This document shows, in pieces, positions 18,157 through 26,841 of a DNA stretch of 53,942 nt. Positions within the stretch are counted from its first letter, which is position 1. The number at the start of each line of letters is the position of its first letter. The notes below the pieces were generated by a model. That model was not told where the DNA came from. It made no database searches and saw only the letters and a list, made by a program, of their open reading frames with translations. Source of the DNA: Streptomyces sp. S.PB5 (lineage in GTDB: Bacteria > Actinomycetota > Actinomycetes > Streptomycetales > Streptomycetaceae); contig NZ_JAQMWP010000036.1 of the NCBI RefSeq assembly GCF_030403745.1, forward strand, positions 1-53,942, given 5' to 3'. Position numbers and translations under genes: made by a program.

Positions 18157-18174
18157 ATACCTCTGCGAAGGTAT
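18157..18174. promoter_or_regulatory. ARE between receptor and afsA-like gene
   Basis: Core ATACCT-CTGCGA-AGGTAT, followed by ATTTT as in known autoregulatory elements. It lies in the 137-base divergent region, 51 bases from the afsA start and 68 from the receptor start, so one site could control both. Confidence 0.8.
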
Positions 18175-18225
18175 ATTTTCACATCGCATCGCCACGGTAT
18201 TCCCGAACCCCACGAGGGAGAGACC

Positions 18226-19266
18226 ATGGGCCAGTTCCCAGGTGAAACGGGCACCGCAGAAGTGAATGCCTCTCTGAAGTTTCTTCAACCGGTCTCCCGG
18301 CAACTGGTCCACCGGGCCGCCGTCGCGGAGGTCTTCATCACGGACGCCCTGCAGGTGGGCCGGGACAGGTTCCTCGTGGGAGCCCAGTGGCCCCGAGACC
18401 ACGCGCTTTACTATCCCGACGCCCAGGGCGTGAGCGACCCGCTGCTGCTGACCGAGACGGTACGTCAGGCCCTGGTCTACCTGGCGCACGAGTACTGCGG
18501 CATCCCGCTGGGGCACCGCTTCGTCGGCAGCGACACCCACTTCGACATCACGGACCATGCGGCCCTTGTGGTCGGCGACACCCCGTTGCACGTCACTTTG
18601 GACGTCCAGTGGTCGTGGCTGGCGAACAGGCCGCCCCGGCGCTTCGGCATGCGGGTGGACGCGGTGGTGTCCGTGGCCGGGCGCGAGTGTGCCCGGGCCG
18701 GACTGAGCGTCTGCGCCGTCGACGAGGAGCTGTACCGGCGGCTGCGCTGGCGGGGAAAGCAGGGGCAGGGCCATGACGGGACCGACCGGGCCGGGCACTG
18801 CGCCGCAACTCGCCTGCCGGCGGCCGACGTCGGGCGCCTGCGGGCCAAGGACAGCGTGCTGGGCCGCACGGAGGCGGGGGAGTGGCAGTTGCTGGTCGAT
18901 CTCCATCACGCCGTGCTCTTCGACCACCCCGGAGACCACATACCGCTGATGGTCACCCTGGAAGGCGCCCGCCAGCTGGGCCACCGCCTGCTCCACCGCC
19001 GCTCGGACGCATCCGCGCAAGCGGTTCTGCGCGCCGTCCAGGTCGACTGCCCCGCCTTCGCCAACCTCGACGAACCGGTGCGGCTGTGTGCCGAGTTGCA
19101 GCCGTCGGCGGCTGCGCCGGACGGCAAGCGGCTGCGCATTGCGGCCGTGCAGCGGGAGGAGGCCGTCGCCACGGTCACCATGGAGTGGCTGCCCCGGGCC
19201 CTGCTCGCCGCGCCTGACAAGGTCACCTTCTGCTCCGACACGGTCGGCTCCGGCGCGGCGGTATAG
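18226..19266 (+). CDS. A-factor biosynthesis protein (AfsA family)
   Basis: A 346-residue AfsA-family enzyme. It has two A-factor hotdog-like repeats: one around residues 25-140 (VHRAAVAEVFITDALQVG, LLTETVRQALVYLAHE, FVGSDTHFDI) and one around 215-330 (VGRLRAKDSVLGRT in its first strand, LVDLHHAVLFDHPGDHIPL). AfsA enzymes join a beta-ketoacyl thioester to dihydroxyacetone phosphate, the committed step to gamma-butyrolactone or butenolide signals. Start ATG 18226 has GGGAGAG. Placed beside the receptor and an ARE, it supplies the signal for the cluster. The acyl chain cannot be predicted. Confidence 0.93.
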   Translation: MGQFPGETGTAEVNASLKFLQPVSRQLVHRAAVAEVFITDALQVGRDRFLVGAQWPRDHALYYPDAQGVSDPLLLTETVRQALVYLAHEYCGIPLGHRFVGSDTHFDITDHAALVVGDTPLHVTLDVQWSWLANRPPRRFGMRVDAVVSVAGRECARAGLSVCAVDEELYRRLRWRGKQGQGHDGTDRAGHCAATRLPAADVGRLRAKDSVLGRTEAGEWQLLVDLHHAVLFDHPGDHIPLMVTLEGARQLGHRLLHRRSDASAQAVLRAVQVDCPAFANLDEPVRLCAELQPSAAAPDGKRLRIAAVQREEAVATVTMEWLPRALLAAPDKVTFCSDTVGSGAAV

Positions 19267-19511
19267 CGGGCGGCGCAGGTCGGCGGGCCGTCCTCGCCGG
19301 CTGCCGCGGACTGCGCTGCATGAGACAACCGACGGCTCACCGCCCCCTGTGAGGTGCGCGGACTGCGCCGGCCGGCGGACGTCCGAGCGCGCAGCGGCAC
19401 CGGCCATGGAGTTCTGCACGGCGGCGAGGGCCGTCCGGACCCGGACGCGTGCGGAAGCGCAGGTGCGCCGGGAGCGCTGCCTCTCGCACGGCATCTGCAC
19501 CTCCAAGTAAG

Positions 19512-19533
19512 AAACCGTTGAGAAAGTATTTTT
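19512..19533. promoter_or_regulatory. Degenerate ARE-like site upstream of flavoenzyme gene
   Basis: AAACCGTTGAGAAAGTATTTTT: it keeps the ACC/GTAT half-site spacing and the T-rich flank of the other AREs but with poorer symmetry. It ends about 33 bases before the start codon. Confidence 0.5.
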
Positions 19534-19565
19534 CCATATCGATGCCCGGCTCGACAAGGAGCTGA

Positions 19566-20804
19566 ATGATGCTCGATCATGCTGAGCCGCGGGAAAGGCC
19601 GCGATCAGGCCTTTCCCGTCCGCAGCGAACGGGCGGCGCACTCGCCGAGGACGCCGTCCTGCGTGCCGCCCGTGCGGCAGGAGATGCCGCACGGGCGGCG
19701 GACCGGGACCGGCGGCTGGCGCCCGGGGTCGTGACCGCGCTGAAAGAGGCGGGCTTCGCACGCTACTTCGTGCCCCGTCGATGGGGCGGCCGGGAGGGTG
19801 GCTTCGCCGACCTGATCACCGCCACGGCGCTGATCGCCGGACACTGCCCCTCGGCGGCCTGGTGCGGCATGCTCTGGGCCGCGCATGGGCGCTACGCCGC
19901 CAGGCTGCCCGAAGAAGGACAGCGGGAGCTGTGGGCGAAGGGCCCCGACACGCTGATCGTCGCGGCCCTGGCCCCGCCCGCCGGAGCGGCCCGCCCGGTA
20001 CCGGGCGGCTGGCTGCTGGAGGGCCGGTGGGACTGTGTCAGCGGCGTGGACCACTCCCACTGGGTGCTGCTCGCGGCGCCCGTCGTCGACGCCCCGGTCG
20101 CAGCCGGTGCCGCCCCCGCGGCTCCGGCGCGGGCCGCGGCACGGGTCCTGGTGGTGCCGCGTTCCGAGGTGAGCGTGCACGACACCTGGCGCAGCACCGG
20201 ATTACGCGGCACCGGCAGCAACTCCGTCGAGGTGCACGGGGTGTTCGTCCCCGACCGGCGCGCCTGCCTGCTGGGCCACATGCTCGCCACCGTGGCCGAG
20301 CCCGGCGCCACACCGGCACGCCAGGCGTCCGCGCAGCTGGCCGGCGGCCCGATGTTCTGCGCGCCGGCGCTCGGCGCGGCCCGGCTGGCTCTGCGGTCCT
20401 GGACGCGCTGGGCGGTGACTTCGGCCGCCGGGCGCCCGGCGGCCCTGGGCGAGCCGGCCGTCCAGCGGGTGCTGGCACGCTCGGCCGCCGAGATCGACGC
20501 CGTGGCGCTGCTGCTGGACCGGGCCGCAGCCGGCGCCGACGCCGAGCCCACCGCGGCGCGTGTCGAGGCGGCCAACCGGCGCGACGCCGCGGTGGCGGCC
20601 GAGCTGCTGGTGGAGGCCGTCGAGCGGCTGTTCAGGACGGGCGGGCTCCATGCCCGGGACGACACCAGCGAGGTCCAGCGGGCCTGGCGGGACACGCACA
20701 CGGTGGCGGCGCACGGCGCCCTGCGCCTGGACGTCGCGGCCGGCGCGTACGCCGACTGGGCCGAGGGCGAGTGGTCGGCGTCGGCGCTGTGGGAAGCGCG
20801 GTGA
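19566..20804 (+). CDS. Acyl-CoA dehydrogenase-fold flavoprotein (oxidase or group D monooxygenase)
   Basis: A 412-residue protein with the acyl-CoA dehydrogenase fold. An N-terminal helical domain (PGVVTALKEAGFARYFVPRR) precedes the central beta-domain (WRSTGLRGTGSNSVEVHGVF) and a helical C-terminus. It resembles the HsaA/HpaB-like and acyl-CoA oxidase branch rather than housekeeping dehydrogenases, and no catalytic Glu is obvious. AAGGAG at 19556 favours ATG 19566 or 19569. Codon 213 (20202-20204) is TTA, so translation probably depends on the bldA tRNA. It overlaps the phosphatase gene by four bases. By position it may modify the signalling molecule, as acyl-CoA oxidase Aco does for avenolide, or serve the main product. 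Confidence 0.72.
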   Translation: MMLDHAEPRERPRSGLSRPQRTGGALAEDAVLRAARAAGDAARAADRDRRLAPGVVTALKEAGFARYFVPRRWGGREGGFADLITATALIAGHCPSAAWCGMLWAAHGRYAARLPEEGQRELWAKGPDTLIVAALAPPAGAARPVPGGWLLEGRWDCVSGVDHSHWVLLAAPVVDAPVAAGAAPAAPARAAARVLVVPRSEVSVHDTWRSTGLRGTGSNSVEVHGVFVPDRRACLLGHMLATVAEPGATPARQASAQLAGGPMFCAPALGAARLALRSWTRWAVTSAAGRPAALGEPAVQRVLARSAAEIDAVALLLDRAAAGADAEPTAARVEAANRRDAAVAAELLVEAVERLFRTGGLHARDDTSEVQRAWRDTHTVAAHGALRLDVAAGAYADWAEGEWSASALWEAR

Positions 20805-21544
20805 GCCGGCCTGCCCGCTTGGTCTTCAGTGACGTCGACGAGACCCTCATTGCGGTGAAGTCCCTGTTCGACTTCCTCGCGTACTACTTCTGTGCCACCC
20901 GCGGAACGCCGGGAGCCCGCCACGCGGCCGGCGTCCGCCGGGAGCTGTCCCGCCGCACGTCCGCCGGCGCTCCCCGGGAGGCCATGAACCGCCTGTACTA
21001 CCGCGCCTGGGCGGGTGAGCCCGCCGCCCGGGTCGAGGAGCTGGCCCGGGTCTGGTACGCCGAGCGGTCGGCGGCTGCCGGCTTCTACCTGGCCTCCACG
21101 CGCCAGGCGCTGGAGGTGCACCGTGAGGCGGGGGACATGGTGATCCTGGTGTCCGGATCGTTCCCCGCGGTCCTGGCGCCCATTGCCGCGGAGGTGGGCG
21201 CGGCGTGCCTGCTGTGCTCGGTCCCCGAGGCCCGAGCCGGCGTGCTGACCGGCCGCCTCGTGGGCGAGCCCTGTATCGGGGAGGCGAAGCGCACGGCGAT
21301 CCGCGCCATGCTGCGAAGCCGCCCGGCCGTGGACCCGGCGCACTGCTACGCCTACGGGGACCACGTCTCGGACCTGCCGATGCTGGCGGAGGTGGGCAAC
21401 CCGGTCATCGTCGGCGGATCGGTGCAACTGCGGGCGCGGCTGCCGTGGGCGCGGGTGCTGCACCCGCAGACCGCGAGCGAGGTCCCCGCCCTGCTGCGCC
21501 CGCGAGAGCGGCGCCGGGAGGAGACCCCGAGGGCCGGTGTCTGA
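20801..21544 (+). CDS. HAD-IB family phosphatase
   Basis: A 247-residue HAD hydrolase of the SerB/IB subgroup. Motif I is FSDVDETLI near residue 10, motif II ILVSGSF near 110, the motif III Lys is in GEAKRTAI and motif IV is YGDHVSDLPML near 186. All catalytic residues are present. GTG 20801 overlaps the preceding stop (GTGA), implying translational coupling. AfsA chemistry leaves a phosphate on the glycerol-derived carbon that must be removed, so this enzyme is a good candidate for that step. Another sugar or amino acid phosphate is possible. Confidence 0.82.
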   Translation: MSRPARLVFSDVDETLIAVKSLFDFLAYYFCATRGTPGARHAAGVRRELSRRTSAGAPREAMNRLYYRAWAGEPAARVEELARVWYAERSAAAGFYLASTRQALEVHREAGDMVILVSGSFPAVLAPIAAEVGAACLLCSVPEARAGVLTGRLVGEPCIGEAKRTAIRAMLRSRPAVDPAHCYAYGDHVSDLPMLAEVGNPVIVGGSVQLRARLPWARVLHPQTASEVPALLRPRERRREETPRAGV

Positions 21545-21803
21545 GAACGGCACCCTCCTCCTTGCCGGCGACGGCGCACGCGAGCAGCGTCGTGCCGGTG
21601 GCGGGGTGGCCGTGGAGCAGCGCGCCCCGGGGGGATCTCAGCGCCGGCCGAGCTGAAACCTCGCCGGCGTCTGCAGCCCCCCTTTTTTTTGGTGGCTGTA
21701 CGGCCGAGCGCGCCCCCGGTACGCGCCCTGTCTCGGGCGCGGCGGGGGGAGGGTCGGGGCGCGCTCGGGTGAGGAGGCGGGCGCACTCGGAGGTGGGTGC
21801 ACT
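21545..21803. other. Convergent intergenic region
   Basis: Separates the phosphatase gene from the convergent TetR gene. It contains a C6-T8/9 tract near 21678-21692 but no strong hairpin was recognised. No gene seen. Confidence 0.4.
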
Positions 21804-22409
21804 TCACCTTCGGGTACGGCCCTGTGGCGCCGGCCGGTCCGGCGCCGGTGCGGACACGGTCGCCCACAGCTCGTCGAACCGCCGTGCCGCGTCGGCGTCG
21901 TCGTCGGGCACGGGATGGGGGATCCCGAAGAAGGCTGACATCAGCAAGCGGGCCACGGCCTGCGGGGGCAGTTGGCCCGAGCCCCCGCCGTCGGCCTGCG
22001 TCTGTGCGACGGCACGGGCCAGGGGCAGGCAGATCCGTTCCACCAACCCGTGTTCGTTGTGGTCCAGACAGGGGACCTCCACGGCGAGCCGCAACGCGGA
22101 GCGGGCCCGCGCGTCCTGGCGCAGGTGCCGGGTGAGGTCGAGGACCGTCTCGCGCAGTGCGTCGACCGCCGCCGGTCCCGGCCGGTCGGCCCGCGCCGCC
22201 CGCAGGCTCAGCTCGGCTCCGGCCTCTTCGACCAGCGCCGCCGCCAGCTTCTCCTTGGAGGAGAAGTGACCGTACAGCGCGCCCTTGGTCATGCCGGTGC
22301 GCTTGACCACATCGAGCAGCGTCGTGCCCATGTAGCCGTGCGCGGCGAACTGCTCGGCCGCCGCGTCGAGCACCTGCTGCCGTGTGCGGACTGCACGCTT
22401 TTGAACCAT
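21804..22409 (-). CDS. Second TetR regulator, probable pseudo-butyrolactone receptor
   Basis: A 201-residue TetR protein. The HTH VRTRQQVLDAAAEQFAAHGY, then LLDVVKRTGMTKGALYGHFS, matches the ScbR2/JadR2-like group that accompanies butyrolactone clusters. The ligand domain is diverged and lacks the receptor signatures of the protein at 17459. An ARE lies 22 bases upstream of ATG 22409, so it should be controlled by the receptor and itself. Such proteins often answer to the end product or other antibiotics rather than butyrolactones. It is downstream of the carboxylic acid reductase on the same strand but has its own promoter. Confidence 0.82.
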   Translation of the reverse strand: MVQKRAVRTRQQVLDAAAEQFAAHGYMGTTLLDVVKRTGMTKGALYGHFSSKEKLAAALVEEAGAELSLRAARADRPGPAAVDALRETVLDLTRHLRQDARARSALRLAVEVPCLDHNEHGLVERICLPLARAVAQTQADGGGSGQLPPQAVARLLMSAFFGIPHPVPDDDADAARRFDELWATVSAPAPDRPAPQGRTRR

Positions 22410-22430
22410 GCCGAGCCTCCACCCGAATAA

Positions 22431-22448
22431 AAACCTTTAGAAAGGTAT
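22431..22448. promoter_or_regulatory. ARE upstream of second TetR gene
   Basis: On the minus strand ATACCTTTCTAAAGGTTT, followed by TTATT. It overlaps the expected promoter 22 bases before the start codon. Confidence 0.75.
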
Positions 22449-22748
22449 GTTATGTGGTGCCGTACCGCCGACCGCATTGACATGACCTTATCCAGGTGGC
22501 GCCGGAGCGCGGCGATATCCCGCCACCGCCGCGTTCCGCCCGCCGGCCACCGCGGACCGGGGGCGGATGCGGCGTTGCGGCGGCCTCGTCCCTTCGCGGG
22601 CGGGGAGCGCGCTCCGGCCGGGCCAGGCGCCGCATTCCTGCCGGGCCCGCGCGCCGCGCCGACTCCCGGGGGCCGGCGTGCCGGCTCCCGGGAGCCCGTC
22701 GTCGCTGCGAGAGGCGCCGCACCGTCGCCTCCCGCAGCGGGGCTGGTT
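22449..22748. other. Intergenic stretch upstream of the second TetR gene
   Basis: About 300 bases between the 3' end of the carboxylic acid reductase gene and the ARE. GC-rich with several short inverted repeats; no gene or clear terminator identified. Confidence 0.35.
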
Positions 22749-25700
22749 CTACGAGATCAGGCCCAGGTGCCGCAGGTCCGCGATGTACTTCTCGATCAGC
22801 GGCCGGGACAGGTGCGGGATGTCCCGCTCGGCGCCGATGCCGGCGGCGCGCACCGCCGCACGGAACCGCTCGGCGGGCAGTGCCGATGTCGTGCGCGGGG
22901 GCAGCGGCTCCCGCCAGGCGGCCATCAGCGGCAGCAGGGAGTACGGGCGCTGCACCTGCGGCAGGCTCTGCAGCGCGGCCTCGAACTGCGTGCGCCACTG
23001 CGGGTGGCCGCCGACCCGGCGGACGGTGACTCCGCTGTCGAGGAGCCAGTCGACCACGGTGTCCAGTGAGACTCCGTCGTTGTGCGGGTTGACCACATGG
23101 AACGTCCGGAATTCGGCGTTCCGGTAGCCCAGGGCGGCCACGGCGGCGGCGACGAAGTCCCCCGGCAGGCCGTCGTAGTGGGCCCGCGGCCGTCGGCCGT
23201 CCCGGGCGCCGTCATAGAACGACTCGGGTGCGATCCCGGTGGCGATCAGGCTCAGCAGCAGGCGGGTGAAGGTGTCGGGCACGTTGAGCTGCCCGGTGTA
23301 GCGGGCGTGCGCCAGGATCATGCCGCAGCGGAACACGGTCACCGGCAGCCCGCACAGGTCGTGGGCCTCGCGCAGCAGCACCTCGCCTGCCCACTTGCTG
23401 GTGGCGTAGCCGCCCGCCTGCCGGTCGTCGACCGCGCGCTCGGGGTCGGCGGCCCTGATGTCGCTGTCCTCGGCCACGGTGGTGGTGCCGTGTGCGGCCA
23501 GGGCCACGGTGGACACGTACACGACCGGCTTCAGCCGGGTGGTCAGGGCGGCGCGGACGACCTCGGCGGTGCCGGCCACATTGGGTTCGAACAGCTCCCG
23601 GTAGGGCAGCACGTGGTTGACCAGCGCCGCCGGGTGCACGATGAGGTCGACGGTGGCGGTCAGCTGCTGCCAGTCCCGCTCGCCCAGGCCCAGGCGGGGC
23701 GCGCCGATGTCGCCGGCCAGTACGCGCAGCGCCCCGCCGGCCGTCAGGTCGGCGAAGCGGCTCTTGAGCGCGGTGTCCCCGCTGTCCAGGGCCTGCTCCA
23801 GGCGCTGGAGGGCGGCGCTGTCGTCGGTGGCGCGCACCAGGCAGACCAGCGTGCCGCCCACGGGGGCCAGGCGTTCGAGCCACTCCAGGCACAGCAGCCG
23901 GCCGAGGTAGCCGTTGGCCCCGGTGAGCAGCACCGTGCGCGGCTCGCCGGCCGGCCGGGGCAGTGCTGTGGCGGCGGCGAGGGTCCCGGCGTCGATGAAC
24001 TTGTCCAAAGTGAGGTCCCCGGCCCGTACCGAGGCGGCGTCCTCGCCGTGGACGGCGGCGAAGGTGGCCCGCTGCGCTGCGGCGGGGCCGCGCAGCCGCT
24101 CCACGTGGGCGGCGATCTCGCCCAGGGTGTTGGCCGGTCCCAGGACCGTGCCGACCGAGACCTCGACGCCGAAGACCTCCCGCAGCAGGTTCGCGAACGA
24201 CAGTGCCGACAGCGAGTCGCCTCCCAGGTCGGTGAAGCGCTGCTGCGGGTCCGGCTCGGCGTCGAGTCCGGGCAGCAGGGCCTGCGCGGCGCGGGCGAGC
24301 GTCTCGGCCACCGGGCGGTCGTGGTCCTGCCACACCGCGCGCAGTTCCGCGGCCTGACTGGCGGCGAGTTCGGCGTAGCGCTGTTCCAGTCGTGCGCCGT
24401 AGCGCTCCTTCAGCCGTGGGCGCAGCTGCTTGGTGGAGTCGGTCAGCAGGCCGTTGTCCTGGCTGAAGGGCACGGTCTCGACGATCAGGTCGCGCGGGAT
24501 CTCGTACGGCGCCAGGCGGGCCTGTGCGGCGACGCTGTGCAGCGACCGGCTGAGCGCCGCTTTCAGCGCCGTCTCGTCGCGGGCCTGCGCGATCGCCTCG
24601 GGGGTGGGCACCACCACGGCGAGCAGGTAGGCGCGCGCGCTGTTGCCGTAGACGAAGACCTGCCGCACCAGGGGGCTGGCGACCAGGGCCGCCTCCACCC
24701 TGGACAGCGCGACGAACTCGCCCTGGGAGAGCTTGAGTACGTTCTTGCGCCGGTCGACGTAGAAGAGTTCGCCGGGCGCGGTCTCGGCCATGATGTCGCC
24801 GGTGCGGTAGTAGCCGTCCTGGTCGAAGACCTCGGCGGTGTCCTCGGGACGCCGGTAGTAGCCGGGGGTGATCAGGGAGGTCTTCACCAGCAGTTCGCCG
24901 CGCGGATGGGGCAAGTCGGCGGTGGAGTAGCCCAGTTCGGGAACGTCCACGAGCTTGTAGTCGAGCACCGGGGGGCTCTGCACGCGGTTGCCCAGCATGA
25001 CCAGGCCGGTCTCGGTGGTGCCGTAGCTGTTCACCAGCGGGACGTCGAGGGCGTCGCGGAGGAAGGCGGCCAGCTCCGGGGCGAGCGGTGCGGACCCGCA
25101 AGGGGCGTGGATGACGCGCCCGCCCAGCACGTGGTCGCGCAGGTGCGCGATCACCTCGGCACGGTCGTTCTCGTCCGGCTCGCCGTGTGCCGCGCGCTGG
25201 TTGAGCTGGGCGTGGTAGCTCTCGAAGAGCAGCTCGCACACCCGCGGCACCATGGCGATCTCGGTCGGCCGGATCAGTGCCAGATCCTCCAGGAGGGTGG
25301 ACAGGTCGCTGTGGGCCACGAAGTGCGCGGTGCCGCCGGTGGCCAGCGTCTTGATCACCATCCTCCTGGCGACCAGGTGGCTCTGCGGCAGGAAGTTGGC
25401 GGTGATCAGCGGGTACTGGTGGTCGGGTCCCGCGGGCGGACGCCACATGAGGGACACCGTCGACTCCGGGAACATCACGCCCTTGGGCGTGCCGGTGCTG
25501 CCCGAGGTGTAGATGAGGGCCGACAGCGCGCCGTCCGCGCTGTGGTCCGGCGGCAGTTCGGGCAGCGGCGGCAGCGAGCCGGCGCGGCCGACCACGTCCG
25601 CGAGCAGCTCCAGCGACTTCGGGGCATCCGCCGCGGCCAGCAGCCGTTCGGCGTCGGTCAGCGCCTGCCGGTGCTCGGCGAGCTCGGGGTGGTGGTCGAA

Positions 25701-26291
25701 GACGAGGATGCGGCGGACGCTGCTCTGCCCGGCCAGCGCTTCCAGCACGGTCGCCAGCCGGTCGGTGCTGGTGGCGAAGACCCGTGGGGCGGCTTCTGTC
25801 ACCAGGTGGCGGATGTGGTCGACCGAGGCGTTGGTGTGCAGGGGCACGGCGATGGCCCCGAGCTGGCCGCACGCCAGGTCGACGGTGGTGTAGTCGGTGC
25901 CGGCGAAGCCCAGGATCGCGACGAAGTCGCCCTCGCGCAGCGGATGGTGCGGGTGGTGGTACCAGTCGGCGGCGAGGCCGCTCAGCCGTGACCACAGCTC
26001 GCCGTAGGAGACGGTGTCGAACCGGGGCAGCAGCCGTGCGGTGACGCGGCCGTCCACGGTGACGTACTGCCGGGCACGCTCGCCGAGGGCGGGCCGGTCG
26101 GCGTACGCCACGAGGGTGCGCCGGACGATCTCGGACAGGCGCGGCGCGCGTCCGGACCGCTCCTCGAAGACGCCGGCCACCGGCATGCTGTCGGCCAGTT
26201 CCGGCTCGGCCCGGAACAATTCGGCAATGCGCTCTTTCCGGGTTTTTTCTGCGGAAGCGTGCACGGTGGTGCCTGGTGAGTCATTACCCAT
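22749..26291 (-). CDS. Carboxylic acid reductase, A-T-R three-domain
   Basis: An 1180-residue CAR. Adenylation domain about 1-650 (ALIYTSGSTGTPKGVMF near 262; YRTGDIMAE), carrier domain about 655-745 with phosphopantetheine Ser in DLGGDSLSALSF near 692, and reductase domain from about 780 (VLLTGANGYLGRLL; catalytic Tyr/Lys in GYATSKWAGE). CARs adenylate an acid, load it on the arm and reduce it with NADPH to an aldehyde, needing a separate phosphopantetheinyl transferase, none of which is seen here. ATG 26291 is chosen for AAAGG upstream and normal family length. A natural substrate would be 3,4-AHBA or a derivative; GriC/GriD do a similar reduction in grixazone biosynthesis. It is divergent from the StrR-like gene. 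Confidence 0.93.
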   Translation of the reverse strand: MGNDSPGTTVHASAEKTRKERIAELFRAEPELADSMPVAGVFEERSGRAPRLSEIVRRTLVAYADRPALGERARQYVTVDGRVTARLLPRFDTVSYGELWSRLSGLAADWYHHPHHPLREGDFVAILGFAGTDYTTVDLACGQLGAIAVPLHTNASVDHIRHLVTEAAPRVFATSTDRLATVLEALAGQSSVRRILVFDHHPELAEHRQALTDAERLLAAADAPKSLELLADVVGRAGSLPPLPELPPDHSADGALSALIYTSGSTGTPKGVMFPESTVSLMWRPPAGPDHQYPLITANFLPQSHLVARRMVIKTLATGGTAHFVAHSDLSTLLEDLALIRPTEIAMVPRVCELLFESYHAQLNQRAAHGEPDENDRAEVIAHLRDHVLGGRVIHAPCGSAPLAPELAAFLRDALDVPLVNSYGTTETGLVMLGNRVQSPPVLDYKLVDVPELGYSTADLPHPRGELLVKTSLITPGYYRRPEDTAEVFDQDGYYRTGDIMAETAPGELFYVDRRKNVLKLSQGEFVALSRVEAALVASPLVRQVFVYGNSARAYLLAVVVPTPEAIAQARDETALKAALSRSLHSVAAQARLAPYEIPRDLIVETVPFSQDNGLLTDSTKQLRPRLKERYGARLEQRYAELAASQAAELRAVWQDHDRPVAETLARAAQALLPGLDAEPDPQQRFTDLGGDSLSALSFANLLREVFGVEVSVGTVLGPANTLGEIAAHVERLRGPAAAQRATFAAVHGEDAASVRAGDLTLDKFIDAGTLAAATALPRPAGEPRTVLLTGANGYLGRLLCLEWLERLAPVGGTLVCLVRATDDSAALQRLEQALDSGDTALKSRFADLTAGGALRVLAGDIGAPRLGLGERDWQQLTATVDLIVHPAALVNHVLPYRELFEPNVAGTAEVVRAALTTRLKPVVYVSTVALAAHGTTTVAEDSDIRAADPERAVDDRQAGGYATSKWAGEVLLREAHDLCGLPVTVFRCGMILAHARYTGQLNVPDTFTRLLLSLIATGIAPESFYDGARDGRRPRAHYDGLPGDFVAAAVAALGYRNAEFRTFHVVNPHNDGVSLDTVVDWLLDSGVTVRRVGGHPQWRTQFEAALQSLPQVQRPYSLLPLMAAWREPLPPRTTSALPAERFRAAVRAAGIGAERDIPHLSRPLIEKYIADLRHLGLIS

Positions 26292-26667
26292 GACCACGCC
26301 TTTCGGTGACCGCGAATTCTTTCCGGCACATGAGTCTGGCTGAAAGCCGAAGAGGACCACCACGGGCCGGGCCGGCGCAGGGGAGCAGAGGGCTCCGGTG
26401 GCCAAGGCGCGGTCAGCTTAGCGCGCGTAGAGAAATGGAGGCCAGGCTGTCGCAGGGCGATAGGGGAGGTGTGGAGAATTGCGTCGCCGACGGCTGTTCG
26501 GAATTGCTCTCGTACGGGCGGGCAGGGCGACTGCCGGGAAAATTCTCGCGCACCGGGTCCGGAGGTGGTGCGCTCGCGTCACCGTCCCGGACACGGACGG
26601 GGTGCGTGCCCTCGCCCGCCCCCGCCAGGCCGCGCCGTCCCCGCCCGCCGGTGCGGCCCCCGTTGCC
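26292..26667. other. CAR upstream region
   Basis: First part of the 550-base divergent region between CAR and the StrR-like gene. AT content is raised near 26480-26560. No gene is supported; the promoter of the CAR gene must lie here. Confidence 0.4.
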
Positions 26668-26709
26668 GGGCGGTGTGCAACCGGGGATTTCCCCGGTTGC
26701 ACACCGCCC
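26668..26709. promoter_or_regulatory. Perfect 20-bp palindrome, candidate StrR-like operator
   Basis: Two perfect 20-base arms around a TT centre. The inner half is GTGTGCAACCGGGGA and its complement. The same GTGTGCAA-nn-GGGGA half forms the palindrome at 49770-49818. No T-tract follows, so it does not look like a terminator. It ends 29 bases before the ARE of the activator gene. StrR-family proteins bind long inverted repeats, which makes the neighbouring regulator the leading candidate. Confidence 0.55.
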
Positions 26710-26738
26710 AGGGGAGGTGCCGCCGACCGCTATAAAAG

Positions 26739-26756
26739 ATACCTTGGCGAAGGTAT
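26739..26756. promoter_or_regulatory. ARE upstream of StrR-like activator
   Basis: Core ATACCT-TGGCGA-AGGTAT followed by TCTT; preceded by TATAAAAG. It lies 85 bases before the likely start. This would place the activator directly under the butyrolactone receptor. Confidence 0.82.
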
Positions 26757-26841
26757 TCTTGTGGTGGGTCCGTCGGAGTGCGCACAGACTCTGCGGCCCC
26801 TGACCGGCAGCGGCAGGTGTGGCTGAGGAGTGTGGTCGAAC

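Noticed and set aside
23082..25991. Very long plus-strand open frame opposite the carboxylic acid reductase
   Set aside because: Composition is Gly/Val/Arg/Gln-rich without motifs, and the minus strand encodes a full CAR; this is the usual antisense shadow in high-GC DNA.
22749..26291. NRPS module
   Set aside because: No condensation domain; the A-T-R layout and 1180-residue length are those of a carboxylic acid reductase.
26668..26709. Long hairpin as a transcription terminator
   Set aside because: It lies upstream of two divergent genes, not after one, and shares a sequence half with another promoter-region palindrome.
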